Below are positions 8,793-17,421 of a stretch of DNA of 64,000 nt, piece by piece. The notes beneath the pieces were generated by a model. That model had not been told where the DNA came from. It saw only the letters and a program-made list of their open reading frames with translations, and did not search any database. Origin of the DNA: Nitrincola salilacus (lineage in GTDB: Bacteria; Pseudomonadota; Gammaproteobacteria; Pseudomonadales; Balneatricaceae). Within the stretch, counting starts at the first letter, position 1; each line of letters starts with the position of its first letter. Location: the NCBI RefSeq assembly GCF_046271865.1, contig NZ_CP176580.1:558001-622000 (forward strand), in the 5' to 3' direction. The position numbers and the translations under genes were made by a program.

Positions 8793-9377
8793 TTACTTCT
8801 TGGCGCCACGTGGAGCGTAGCAGTAACCGATACCCTGGTCATGATCTTCGCCGCGACGCAGAGCAACAATCTCTACACCCTCTGGCAGAACGATGTCTGA
8901 CAGGTGGGCAATCTGACCCATTTCGATTCTGGACAGATCAACTTCCAGAATCTCGGGCAGGTTTTGCGGCAAGCAAAGTACTTCAGCCGTTGATGTTTCA
9001 GCAGCAAACTTGGCAGCATTTTTGGAGGCTGATGATTTTTCGAAGTTGATGAAGTTCAGAGGGACCTGAATCTTGATCTTTTTCGTGTTATCAATGCGCT
9101 GGAAGTCAGCGTGCAGGCAGACAGGCTTGGATGGGTGACGCTGCAGATCCTTGATGATCACTTTCTCTTCCTGGCCATCCAGATTCAGAGTCAGGATTGA
9201 GGAGTAGAAGCCATCTTCCAGCAGCAGGCGGTACAGGTCCTTGCCGATGACGGAGACTGCTTTAGGTGTATCAGTACCGTAGATAATACCAGGTACCATG
9301 CCCTGATGACGCAGGCGGCGGCTCGCACCTTTCCCCTGATCTTCACGGCTGACAGCGTTAACAACAAAGTTTTTCAT
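8793..9377 (-). CDS. rplY: 50S ribosomal protein L25, long Ctc form
   Basis: This is a 194-aa L25 with the C-terminal TL5/Ctc extension; it binds 5S rRNA in the large subunit. The N-terminal L25 domain includes SRRLRHQGMVPGIIYG. The extension of about 100 residues contains the acidic beta-rich stretch PEILEVDLSRIEMGQI. The start was set at the ATG at 9377 because AAGGTAAC lies just upstream; an in-frame start at 9407 would add ten residues unlike the family. The gene is in the usual place between prs and pth. Confidence 0.95.
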   Translation of the reverse strand: MKNFVVNAVSREDQGKGASRRLRHQGMVPGIIYGTDTPKAVSVIGKDLYRLLLEDGFYSSILTLNLDGQEEKVIIKDLQRHPSKPVCLHADFQRIDNTKKIKIQVPLNFINFEKSSASKNAAKFAAETSTAEVLCLPQNLPEILEVDLSRIEMGQIAHLSDIVLPEGVEIVALRRGEDHDQGIGYCYAPRGAKK

Positions 9378-9396
9378 TTCAGTTACCTTATAAACT

Positions 9397-9431
9397 AAAA
9401 GCTGCAAAACCCGCGACCAGGTATTTGCAGC
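9397..9431 (-). terminator. Hairpin with U-tract between prs and rplY
   Basis: On the minus strand GCTGCAAA, a 14-nt loop and TTTTGCAGC are followed by TTTTAGTTT, about 20 nt before the rplY ATG. It could be a partial terminator or attenuator reducing read-through from prs into rplY, or a leader element of rplY. This is inferred from structure only. Confidence 0.45.
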
Positions 9432-9521
9432 ATTCGATTGCCCCTGATGGGGGTTGCGCCTTCACGGACTATTCCGATCGGCAAAGTGGCGGTACAGATC
9501 CGCCTGCGCCCTGAGGTCCGC

Positions 9522-10463
9522 TCAGCGGAACATGGCGCTGATGGATTCTTCGTTACAGACGCGGCGGACAGCTTCAGCCAGCATCGGTGCCAGTGTGAGC
9601 TGGCGTATCTGTTTACATTTTCTGGCTTCAGCAGATAGTGGGATGGTATCAGTGACGACCATCTCATCCAGCTCTGAGCCTACGATGTTGCTGATGGCGG
9701 GGCCAGACAGCACAGCGTGAGTCACATAGGAGACCACGCGGGCTGCACCTTTCTCTTTCAGTGCCAGTGCGGCCTTGCACAGAGTGCCGGCTGTGTCGCA
9801 CATGTCGTCCACGAGGATGCAGGTGCGGCCACTGACATCACCGATGATGTTCATGACCTGAGCTTCATTGGCTTTTTCACGGCGCTTGTCGATGATCGCA
9901 AGATCGCAGTCGAGCTGTTTGGCAACTGCACGCGCACGTACCACGCCACCGACATCCGGTGAGACGACCATCAGATTTTCGTATTGCTGATCCAGGATGT
10001 CGTCCAGCAGTACCGGCGAGCCGTAAACGTTGTCAACCGGGATGTCGAAAAAACCCTGAATCTGATCAGCATGCAGATCGACCGTCAGAAGGCGGTCTAC
10101 GCCTGCGCTGGTCATCATGGTGGCGACGACCTTGGCGCTGATCGGAACACGGCTTGAACGCGGGCGGCGATCCTGGCGGGCATAGCCGAAATAGGGGATA
10201 ACGGCTGTGATGCGTGCTGCAGATGCACGGCGCATCGCATCGACAAATACGATCAGCTCCATCAGGTTGTCGTTGGTCGGGGAGCAGGTGGACTGGATGA
10301 TGAAAACATCCTTGCCGCGTACATTCTCCTGGATCTCAACGCTGATTTCGCCATCGCTGAAGCGACTGACATCTGCCTTACCCAGCGGGATATCCAGGCG
10401 TTCCACCACCTTTTTTGCCAATTCTGGATTGGAATTTCCGGTGAAGATCATCAAGCTGGACAT
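9522..10463 (-). CDS. prs: Ribose-phosphate pyrophosphokinase (PRPP synthase)
   Basis: Prs makes 5-phosphoribosyl-1-pyrophosphate from ribose-5-phosphate and ATP for purine, pyrimidine, His, Trp and NAD synthesis. The 313-aa product from the ATG at 10463 matches the family (MSSLMIFTGNSNPEL). Signatures include the ATP-binding flexible-loop region YARQDRRPRSSRVP, VDLHADQIQGFFDIP, and the PRPP-binding motif CILVDDMCDTAGTL. The frame stays open upstream through the tRNA-Gln gene, but that extension is a translated tRNA and is not part of the protein. The tRNA-Gln 68 nt upstream probably shares its promoter. Confidence 0.97.
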   Translation of the reverse strand: MSSLMIFTGNSNPELAKKVVERLDIPLGKADVSRFSDGEISVEIQENVRGKDVFIIQSTCSPTNDNLMELIVFVDAMRRASAARITAVIPYFGYARQDRRPRSSRVPISAKVVATMMTSAGVDRLLTVDLHADQIQGFFDIPVDNVYGSPVLLDDILDQQYENLMVVSPDVGGVVRARAVAKQLDCDLAIIDKRREKANEAQVMNIIGDVSGRTCILVDDMCDTAGTLCKAALALKEKGAARVVSYVTHAVLSGPAISNIVGSELDEMVVTDTIPLSAEARKCKQIRQLTLAPMLAEAVRRVCNEESISAMFR

Positions 10464-10530
10464 GCGTTTTACCTTCGCGATCGCTGCAGATTGGGGTGAA
10501 TGTGATGAAAGGATGTCAGTCATCATAATA

Positions 10531-10606
10531 TGGCTGGGGTAGGAGGACTCGAACCTCCGAATGCTGGAATCAGAATCCAGTGCCTTACCAACTTGGCGAT
10601 ACCCCA
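10531..10606 (-). tRNA. tRNA-Gln (CTG anticodon), upstream of prs
   Basis: A 76-nt cloverleaf with encoded CCA, identical to the tRNA-Gln at 6591-6666 and in the same orientation. A tRNA-Gln before prs is a known feature of Pseudomonas-type genomes. Confidence 0.95.
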
Positions 10607-10650
10607 ATAATTTTTTCATGGCGGCGGACCACCGTTTTAAGGAGGCGCGT

Positions 10651-10679
10651 ATTCTCGGTTGATTCTGAGCAAAAATCAA
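10651..10679 (-). promoter_or_regulatory. Candidate promoter for tRNA-Gln and prs
   Basis: On the minus strand TTGATT (10674-10679), a 17-nt spacer and GAGAAT (10651-10656) lie about 45 nt before the tRNA 5' end. A GC-rich stretch (ACGCGCC) follows. The -10 is weak. Confidence 0.5.
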
Positions 10680-10724
10680 CCCCTGATGAGGAGTAAACGC
10701 CAGTTCTTGTTTAAAAAATGGATA

Positions 10725-11312
10725 TCAGAGGTTGGTGAGGGGTTCCCAGTTATGGATTATCAGGGTAATCCCGAGTTCCTCATGAGTCATGCGTAAACGC
10801 CCCGGTAATAGCAGGGCATCGTTCACCTGCTGATAACGGTTGGCTCTGACCTCCCATCCAGCCTGCTGGAAGGCGACTTCACCGGTGGCGCCATCCAGTC
10901 GAATAAAGGGTAGATCAGGATCAGTCAATCCGCGAATCCAGAACACGGCATGGCTGACTGGCAGGCTCCAGCCCATCAGTCGCTGCATCAGTTGCTCGGG
11001 TGTGTCGGCAATGTAGCGATCGTCATCACCGGCCAGACTGATCTCAATGAAGTCGGGGCGACCCTCAAGGCGAGCAACTGTCTGGCCGACCGGTCCGAAC
11101 AGGGAAATGCGATAGACACGACCCTGTTGCAGCCACTCCATACTGGCTGAGTCATTGCGCTCAGGCTGGCGAATACCGATCCGACCCTGCAGCATCCAAC
11201 TGTTCATGGACATCGCCTGATTCTGATCGGGAGTTTCGGGTATGAGAGGCTCAGGTCTGAAGGCGCTGCATCCAGCAAGTAACAGTGTGAAAGCAATAAA
11301 CAGCAGGCGCAT
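10725..11312 (-). CDS. lolB: Outer-membrane lipoprotein receptor LolB
   Basis: LolB takes lipoproteins from periplasmic LolA and inserts them into the inner leaflet of the outer membrane. This 195-aa protein starts with a lipoprotein signal whose lipobox LAGC places the modified Cys at residue 15. The rest fits the LolB fold, with MNSWMLQGRIGIRQ near the mature N terminus. The start codon overlaps the stop of the upstream TPR lipoprotein by one base (TAATG), which suggests translational coupling. In Pseudomonas ispE follows lolB, but here only 118 nt separate it from tRNA-Gln. Confidence 0.93.
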   Translation of the reverse strand: MRLLFIAFTLLLAGCSAFRPEPLIPETPDQNQAMSMNSWMLQGRIGIRQPERNDSASMEWLQQGRVYRISLFGPVGQTVARLEGRPDFIEISLAGDDDRYIADTPEQLMQRLMGWSLPVSHAVFWIRGLTDPDLPFIRLDGATGEVAFQQAGWEVRANRYQQVNDALLLPGRLRMTHEELGITLIIHNWEPLTNL

Positions 11313-13027
11313 TACAGGGGGTCTCCAATATATTCGGCAGCTTCCAGGAGGTGATGATTGTCCGGGTATTCGTTCAGGTTGTTGTTCAGCAGGGCTCTTG
11401 CTTCATCATGGCGCTCCAGAGACCAGAGAACCTGAACCATGTGCCCGACGACTTCAGGGTCGGGAAACATATCATAAGCGCGCTCCAGATACAGCAGGGC
11501 ATCTTCAAGCTCACCCATTTTAAACAACACCCAGCCCATGGAGTCGAGGATGGCGGAGTCATCCGGGCGCTGTGCCAGTGCGGCTGTGATCAGCTCATAG
11601 GCCGTATCATATTGATCTGTATGTACGGTCAGGGTGTAGCCCAGCGCATTTTGCAGAGTCGGGTTATTCGGATCCAGTTCATAGGCATGGTAAAGGTCTT
11701 GCAGCATCTGCTCCGGGTCAACAGTGTCCAGCAGCATGGCGCGTGCATAGAGAAGTCTGATCTCGTCCGGGTGCTGATTGAGCGTCAACGTCAGGTGTTC
11801 AATGGCTTCTTCCGGATAGCCATTGCGTTGTAACCACTCTGCGTATAGCGATGACAGGTCGATCTGGTACTCAGTATGGCGTCTGATCTCTTCCGTCATC
11901 AGGTTCTTGATGCGCAGATATCGGTCGGGTGAGTCCAGCAGCATCAGAACCTGTGCTCTGGATTGCAGATAGGATTCGCCAGGGGGGATGCGCAGGTAAT
12001 GTTGGATGGCTTGCTCAGGATCTTCCTGCAACTCCGCGATCTGTCCCAGGTAATAGTGCACACGGCTATCGGGGCGTGGCGACTGCAGTAGTTCTTCCAG
12101 TAGCTCTCGACTGCTGTCGTACTGTTCATTATCCAGTAACAGAAGGGCTAAATAGAGTTGTAGCTGTCGATCGTCGGGGTAGGTTTTGATCAGCTCCGTA
12201 ATGGCGCTGTCGGCAGATTCCAACTCGCCATTGAGCAGCAGCATCTGTGCATACTGGATCTGCAGACGGCGATCTTCAGGGTGCTCGCTCAGTGCCATGG
12301 AAACAAGTACAAATCCCTCCTCAAAGCGCCCTTGAAGTCTATAAATCTCAGATTTGAACAGTACCAGTTGTGGGTCCTGTGGCGACAGCTTCAGGCCCTC
12401 GTCCAACAGGCGTATTGCCATGCCGTCATCACCTATCTGGCGGTAGAGCATGCTGCGGGCGATCGTCAGGTCGGCCCGATGAGGTTGGCTTTCACTGATC
12501 TGGTCGAGCAGGCCCAGATAGCGCAAGGCCATCTCCGGTGTAAAATTTTCGGACTGACTGCTGATCAGTTGAGCCACATCTGCATCCGGATCGCGGAGAA
12601 TCCGCTCCAGCAGTGGCAGTGCCTCTTCAAACTGTTGCCCCTGCAGTAACAGGGTTGAGGCTATATAGCTGGGCTCCAGGTTTTCAGGGCTGATTTCGGA
12701 CCATAGGATGGCCGCATGAATCGTGGCGTCATGATTACGCAGGAATTGAGCAATGCGTGTGGCTCTTTCAGCAATGACCGGGTCTCGACTCAGTCTGGTC
12801 TGACGAAGATAGATATCGAGCGATTTTTCGTACTGCCCCAACTGCCCTGCCATTTCGGCACTCAGCAACTCGAACAGCGATTCGCGGTTGAACTCACCCG
12901 TCCGATAAATCACCGGATCCATGGGAGTATCCAGAATCTCTGCATCCGCTACAGGCTGTGGAGGAGGCAGACTGGCGCAGCCGGTCAGGAACAGACCCAG
13001 CAGTATCCCCGAAAGGCTTTTTTTCAT
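11312..13027 (-). CDS. TPR-repeat lipoprotein
   Basis: This is a 571-aa predicted lipoprotein (lipobox LTGC, Cys17) made almost entirely of tetratricopeptide-type helical repeats. Examples are near the C terminus: NNPTLQNALGYTLTVH and DDSAILDSMGWVLFKMG. It matches the TPR protein found upstream of lolB in Pseudomonas and relatives, whose role is not settled; an envelope scaffold or a helper for lipoprotein trafficking would fit its neighbour. The start was put at the ATG at 13027, which begins a proper signal peptide, instead of an in-frame codon 14 residues upstream. It is divergent from hemA. Confidence 0.85.
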   Translation of the reverse strand: MKKSLSGILLGLFLTGCASLPPPQPVADAEILDTPMDPVIYRTGEFNRESLFELLSAEMAGQLGQYEKSLDIYLRQTRLSRDPVIAERATRIAQFLRNHDATIHAAILWSEISPENLEPSYIASTLLLQGQQFEEALPLLERILRDPDADVAQLISSQSENFTPEMALRYLGLLDQISESQPHRADLTIARSMLYRQIGDDGMAIRLLDEGLKLSPQDPQLVLFKSEIYRLQGRFEEGFVLVSMALSEHPEDRRLQIQYAQMLLLNGELESADSAITELIKTYPDDRQLQLYLALLLLDNEQYDSSRELLEELLQSPRPDSRVHYYLGQIAELQEDPEQAIQHYLRIPPGESYLQSRAQVLMLLDSPDRYLRIKNLMTEEIRRHTEYQIDLSSLYAEWLQRNGYPEEAIEHLTLTLNQHPDEIRLLYARAMLLDTVDPEQMLQDLYHAYELDPNNPTLQNALGYTLTVHTDQYDTAYELITAALAQRPDDSAILDSMGWVLFKMGELEDALLYLERAYDMFPDPEVVGHMVQVLWSLERHDEARALLNNNLNEYPDNHHLLEAAEYIGDPL

Positions 13028-13267
13028 GGTCACGTTAACCTTGTTTCCGCAAGTAATCCCTGAATTCAACTAATAGCAGCACCACTATAGAGTAAGAGGT
13101 TCTCACTTGTCGATTGGTCGGTAAGTCGATCATAAAGTTCAATTGATTGATGCTGCGTTGAAAAACCGGAAGAGGATTACACAGGCATGGCTTAATCCAG
13201 GCGGGTTAAACGTGTATCATGTGGCCCTTGTAAACGTCTGGTTTATTCTGAGAAGTGTAACTCCCTT

Positions 13268-14542
13268 ATGGCACTGCTTGCTCTGGGTATCAATCATAAA
13301 ACCGCCCCCGTAGAGGTGCGCGAGCGTGTCGCCTTTGCGCCTGAGCAACTGGCACAGGCGTTGCGAGAGGCGTGCCACGAAGCCGAGCTTCGCGAAGTGT
13401 CCATTCTTTCGACCTGCAATCGTACGGAGCTTTACTGCTCCACTGATACGCCCGGAACTCAGCAGTTACTGCAGTGGCTGGGACGATATCATGGTGTTGA
13501 GCCCACTCAGTTGCAGAAGTGCAGCTATGTTTACTGGGGCGAAGACGCGGTCAGGCACATGATGCGGGTGGCCTGTGGGTTGGATTCGCTGGTGCTGGGT
13601 GAGCCGCAGATTCTCGGGCAGTTGAAGACTGCTTATACTGTTTCTCAGAATGAGGGCGTGGTTGGTGTTGAGCTCGGGCGCCTGTTCCGCCAGACTTTTT
13701 CTGTTGCCAAGCAGGTCAGAACGCATACCGCGATCGGGCAGAACCCGGTGTCGGTCGCCTATGCTGCAGTCAGTATGGCGCAGCATATCTTTGCTGATCT
13801 GCGCACCAGTCGTGCGCTGCTGATAGGCGCCGGCGAAACGATTGAACTGGTGGCGCGCCACCTGCGGCGGGCTGGTGTACAGACCATGACAGTGGCCAAT
13901 CGCACGGTCGAGCGGGCTCAGGCGCTGGCTGATCAGTTTGGTGGACGGGCTATTGAGTTGGGCGAGATACCCGCCGTCCTTGCGGATATCGATATCGTGA
14001 TCTCTTCAACCGCTGCGCCATTGCCGATACTGGGCAAGGGTGCTGTCGAAGCCGCGCTGAAAAAACGCCGCCACAACCCCATGTTCATGGTCGATATTGC
14101 TGTACCCAGAGATATCGAGCCACAGGTAGGTGATCTTGATGATGTCTACCTGTATACGGTGGATGATCTGCGTGAGGTGATTGAAGAAAATCAGCGCGGG
14201 CGAGAGCAGGCAGCGCGCGAAGCAGAAACGATCATTGAAGCAGGTGCGAGCGAATTCATGCGCCAGTTGCGTGAACTGGACGCGGTGGATACGCTGACAG
14301 CGCTTCGTAATCATGCCCATCAGATATGCGAGCTGGAGCTGGAAAAAGCGCAGCGGCAGTTGCAGGCCGGGAAGTCGGCAGAACAAGTGATGGCTGCGTT
14401 GGCTCGCGGTTTAACAAATAAACTGCTGCATCAACCGACCGTTCAACTCAGGCAGGCTTCAGCAGAAGGTCAGCGCGAGATGCAGCGTCTGGTTCAGAAT
14501 CTCTTTCAATTGTCCGACAGCAACGCTGACAGCGACAACTAA
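13268..14542 (+). CDS. hemA: Glutamyl-tRNA reductase
   Basis: HemA reduces glutamyl-tRNA(Glu) to glutamate-1-semialdehyde with NADPH, the first committed step of C5-pathway haem and tetrapyrrole synthesis. The 424-aa length is normal. The catalytic Cys lies in ILSTCNRTELYC (about residue 50). GLDSLVLGEPQILGQ follows, then the NADPH-binding segment ALLIGAGETIELVARHL (about 180) and a helical dimerisation domain. It starts the hemA-prfA-prmC-moeB run, with only 12 nt to prfA. E. coli HemA is controlled by haem-dependent proteolysis; nothing here tests that. Confidence 0.97.
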   Translation: MALLALGINHKTAPVEVRERVAFAPEQLAQALREACHEAELREVSILSTCNRTELYCSTDTPGTQQLLQWLGRYHGVEPTQLQKCSYVYWGEDAVRHMMRVACGLDSLVLGEPQILGQLKTAYTVSQNEGVVGVELGRLFRQTFSVAKQVRTHTAIGQNPVSVAYAAVSMAQHIFADLRTSRALLIGAGETIELVARHLRRAGVQTMTVANRTVERAQALADQFGGRAIELGEIPAVLADIDIVISSTAAPLPILGKGAVEAALKKRRHNPMFMVDIAVPRDIEPQVGDLDDVYLYTVDDLREVIEENQRGREQAAREAETIIEAGASEFMRQLRELDAVDTLTALRNHAHQICELELEKAQRQLQAGKSAEQVMAALARGLTNKLLHQPTVQLRQASAEGQREMQRLVQNLFQLSDSNADSDN

Positions 14543-14554
14543 CAGGCTAGATAG

Positions 14555-15643
14555 ATGAAACCCTCGATTCAAAACAGGCTGGAGAAGCTGGCGGAACGCT
14601 TTGAGGAGCTTTCGGCACTGCTCAGCGAAGCTGATGTGATCAGTGATCAGAACCGGTTCCGCAGCTACTCCATGGAGTATTCTGAACTGGAACCGGTCGT
14701 CGTGCAGTTTGGTCGCTGGCGTCAGGCGCAGGATGACCTGGCTCAAGCGCAGCAGATGCTGACAGAGAACGATGCCGAAATGCGTGAGATGGCGCAGGAG
14801 GAGGTCGCCTCGGCGCAGAGCCTGATCGTTGAGCTGGAAACCGAGCTGCAGATTCTGATGCTGCCAAAGGATCCCAATGATAACCGCAGCGTGTTTCTGG
14901 AAGTCAGAGCCGGAACCGGTGGCGATGAAGCGGCGATTTTTGCCGGTGATCTGTTCCGCATGTATGCCAAGTATGCCGAGGCGAAACGCTGGAAGGTTGA
15001 GATCATCAGTGCCAGTGAAGGGGAACATGGCGGCTATAAAGAGGTGATCAGTCGGATCGCCGGAGACAATGTCTATGCTCACCTGAAGTTCGAATCCGGC
15101 GCTCACCGGGTGCAGCGTGTGCCTGAAACTGAGTCGCAGGGCCGTATTCATACTTCTGCCTGTACGGTTGCGGTTCTGCCCGAACTGGACGAAGCCGCCG
15201 CCATCGATATCAACAAGGCGGACTTGCGCATCGATACCTATCGCGCATCCGGTGCCGGTGGGCAGCATATCAATAAAACGGATTCGGCCATTCGTATTAC
15301 CCATCTTCCGACAGGGCTGGTGGTGGAGTGTCAGGAGGAGCGTTCGCAGCACAAGAACCGTGCCAAGGCGATGGCACTGCTGGCGTCCAGATTGCAGCAG
15401 GCTGAAACCGACCGGCAGCAGAGCCAGCAGGCCAGTGCGCGTAAATCACTGGTTGGCAGTGGTGATCGCTCCGAGCGCATTCGCACCTATAATTTCCCAC
15501 AGGGCAGGGTGACTGATCATCGCATCAATTTGACGCTCTATAAGCTCAACGAGGTGATTGAAGGTGATCTCGATCCTGTGATCAACCCCCTGCGCCACGA
15601 GCATCAGACGGAACTGCTGAGTGCTCTTGGTGCTGACGCCTGA
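14555..15643 (+). CDS. prfA: Peptide chain release factor 1
   Basis: RF1 ends translation at UAA and UAG codons. The 362-aa protein has the GGQ peptidyl-hydrolysis motif (RASGAGGQHINKTDSA) and the codon-reading PxT tripeptide as PET within VQRVPETESQGRIHTSA. GTGGDEAAIFAGDLFRMY lies in domain 2. The Gln of GGQ is methylated by PrmC, encoded 9 nt downstream. The order hemA-prfA-prmC is widely conserved. Confidence 0.98.
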   Translation: MKPSIQNRLEKLAERFEELSALLSEADVISDQNRFRSYSMEYSELEPVVVQFGRWRQAQDDLAQAQQMLTENDAEMREMAQEEVASAQSLIVELETELQILMLPKDPNDNRSVFLEVRAGTGGDEAAIFAGDLFRMYAKYAEAKRWKVEIISASEGEHGGYKEVISRIAGDNVYAHLKFESGAHRVQRVPETESQGRIHTSACTVAVLPELDEAAAIDINKADLRIDTYRASGAGGQHINKTDSAIRITHLPTGLVVECQEERSQHKNRAKAMALLASRLQQAETDRQQSQQASARKSLVGSGDRSERIRTYNFPQGRVTDHRINLTLYKLNEVIEGDLDPVINPLRHEHQTELLSALGADA

Positions 15644-15652
15644 TAAGGCTGA

Positions 15653-16612
15653 ATGAGGTTTGCTGTGAGAATTGATGAAGCGCTGTTACTCTCTGAGCGA
15701 CTGAAAGCGGTTTCAGATACGGCGCGTCTGGATGCCGAGTTACTGCTGTGTCATCTGCTGACCAAACCTCGCAGCTATCTGTTTACCCGCCCCGAAGCGA
15801 TGCTTGATGACGATGTGGCCAATCAATTTGAGGCTCTGATGGCGCGACGTGAAACGGGCGAGCCTGTTGCACACCTTATCGGCACGCGTGATTTCTGGAC
15901 CCTGACACTGGAGGTCAGCCCGTCGACACTGATTCCCCGGCCGGATACCGAAACACTGGTGGAAGCCGTGTTGCAGCGCTTCACTCAACCCGGATTACGT
16001 GTTGTAGATCTGGGCACGGGGACTGGTGCGATTGCGCTGGCGCTGGCATCTGAGCGGTCTGACTGGCAACTGGTGGCCGTTGATCGCATGCCGGATGCCG
16101 TGGCGTTGGCCCGGCGTAATCGTGATCGCTTACAGCTGAGTAATGTCGATATCCTGGAGGGAAGCTGGTGCGAGCCTCTGCAGGGGCAGTATGATCTGAT
16201 TGTCAGCAACCCTCCCTATATTGAGCCGGACGATCCACATCTGCAGCAGGGCGATCTGCGCTTTGAGCCGCACTCAGCGCTGGTGGCGGGCGAGCAGGGC
16301 TTGTCCGATATTCAACTGATTGCGGATCAGGCGCGGGGGCATCTGGTTGAGAGTGGTTGGCTGATCTTCGAGCATGGCTATAATCAGGCGGAGCAGGTGC
16401 AGGCGCTGCTGAGTGAGCTGGGTTATTCGGAGTTGTTTACTCAGCGAGATCTGGGTGATCAGCCGCGTGTCACGGGTGGATGTTATTCATCCAGTGATAC
16501 GCAGACCCCTGTTCAGACAAAACAGCACACAGAACAGCAGTCAGAGCAGCAGGCAAAGCCGCAGACAGACCCGCAAAACCAACTACAGGCAGGGCCAGAC
16601 GATGTTGAGTGA
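15653..16612 (+). CDS. prmC: Release factor glutamine methyltransferase with Gln-rich tail
   Basis: PrmC methylates the GGQ glutamine of RF1 and RF2 using S-adenosylmethionine. The SAM motif DLGTGTGAIALAL is at about residues 118-130, and the catalytic NPPY is in VSNPPYIEP (about 185). The enzyme core ends near residue 280. About 38 further residues form a Gln/Thr-rich low-complexity tail (QTKQHTEQQSEQQ and on) absent from typical ~277-aa PrmC proteins. The coding sequence overlaps moeB by 11 nt. The tail probably grew by expansion of CAG-like triplets, an inference from the repetitive DNA. Confidence 0.94.
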   Translation: MRFAVRIDEALLLSERLKAVSDTARLDAELLLCHLLTKPRSYLFTRPEAMLDDDVANQFEALMARRETGEPVAHLIGTRDFWTLTLEVSPSTLIPRPDTETLVEAVLQRFTQPGLRVVDLGTGTGAIALALASERSDWQLVAVDRMPDAVALARRNRDRLQLSNVDILEGSWCEPLQGQYDLIVSNPPYIEPDDPHLQQGDLRFEPHSALVAGEQGLSDIQLIADQARGHLVESGWLIFEHGYNQAEQVQALLSELGYSELFTQRDLGDQPRVTGGCYSSSDTQTPVQTKQHTEQQSEQQAKPQTDPQNQLQAGPDDVE

Positions 16613-17360
16613 TGATCAATTACTGCGTTACAGCCGGCATATCATGCTGCCTGAGGTGGAAGTAGCCGGGCAGGAGATCTGGCTCAACAGCCGTGTGCTG
16701 ATTCTTGGTCTGGGTGGTCTGGGTAGTCCTGTTGCAGCCTATCTGGCCGCCGCCGGTATCGGCGAACTGGTGCTGGTGGATGATGATGAGGTGGATCTGA
16801 GTAATCTGCAAAGGCAGATATTGCATGGACAGGACCGCATCGGTATGGCCAAGGTCGAATCTGCCCGGTGTTCGCTGCTGGCGCTCAACCCAGATATCCG
16901 CATCACTACCCTGCAGCAGCGTCTGGATGGCGAATCGCTGGCGCAATGGGTAGCACAAGTCGATATGGTGATGGATTGCACGGATAACTTCACGACCCGT
17001 TTTGCCCTCAATCGCGCATGTTTTGCCGCCGGTGTGCCACTCGTGTCGGGAGCCGCGATCCGCTTTGATGGGCAGATCAGTGTTTATGATCCACGCACTG
17101 CCGACTCACCCTGCTATCAGTGCCTGTATGGTGGTGGCGATGATGAAAATCTGACCTGTTCCGAATCCGGTGTGCTGGCACCGCTGGTGGGCATCATCGG
17201 CGCGATGCAGGCGATGGAGGGGCTGAAACTTCTTGCAGGCATTGGACGTCCGTTGACCGGGCGCCTGCTGATTCTCGATGGTCGGCGTATGGAGTGGCGC
17301 GAGTTACGATTGCATAAAGACCCAGCCTGCCCTGTCTGTGGTCAGGCAGAGCCGGTCTGA
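16602..17360 (+). CDS. moeB: Molybdopterin-synthase adenylyltransferase MoeB
   Basis: MoeB adenylates the C-terminal Gly-Gly of MoaD so that it can be sulphurated for molybdopterin synthesis. ThiF is a close relative, but the hemA-prfA-prmC neighbourhood favours MoeB. The 252-aa protein starts at the ATG at 16602 (MLSDDQLLRYSRHIMLPEV). It has the nucleotide-binding GLGGLGSPVAAYLAAAGIG, DLSNLQRQIL, CTDNFTTRF and two CxxC zinc pairs (CYQC, CPVC). The start lies inside the end of prmC. In Pseudomonas murI follows; here an unrelated convergent gene does. Confidence 0.93.
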   Translation: MLSDDQLLRYSRHIMLPEVEVAGQEIWLNSRVLILGLGGLGSPVAAYLAAAGIGELVLVDDDEVDLSNLQRQILHGQDRIGMAKVESARCSLLALNPDIRITTLQQRLDGESLAQWVAQVDMVMDCTDNFTTRFALNRACFAAGVPLVSGAAIRFDGQISVYDPRTADSPCYQCLYGGGDDENLTCSESGVLAPLVGIIGAMQAMEGLKLLAGIGRPLTGRLLILDGRRMEWRELRLHKDPACPVCGQAEPV

Positions 17361-17390
17361 GATAGGCTGTCATGAGTGTTCGCGGATGCA

Positions 17391-17409
17391 GGCAGGTCTG
17401 AAACCTGCC
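17391..17409. terminator. Hairpin between convergent moeB and AEC transporter genes
   Basis: GGCAGGT, a 5-nt loop and ACCTGCC form a perfect 7-bp stem between the two gene ends. It lacks a clear T-run on either side, so it is only a candidate two-way terminator. Confidence 0.4.
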
Positions 17410-17421
17410 CACAGCCTGCGA

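Noticed and set aside
10464..10679. In-frame extension of the prs reading frame
   Set aside because: It translates the tRNA-Gln gene and its leader; prs proteins start at MSSLMIFTG and the ATG at 10463 fits.
14459..15352. 297-codon open frame on the minus strand
   Set aside because: It lies entirely antisense to prfA and hemA, which have complete motifs; His/Gln/Leu-rich shadow.
16413..16601. Upstream in-frame extension of moeB
   Set aside because: It reads the prmC tail in another frame; MoeB starts at MLSDDQLLRYSRH.
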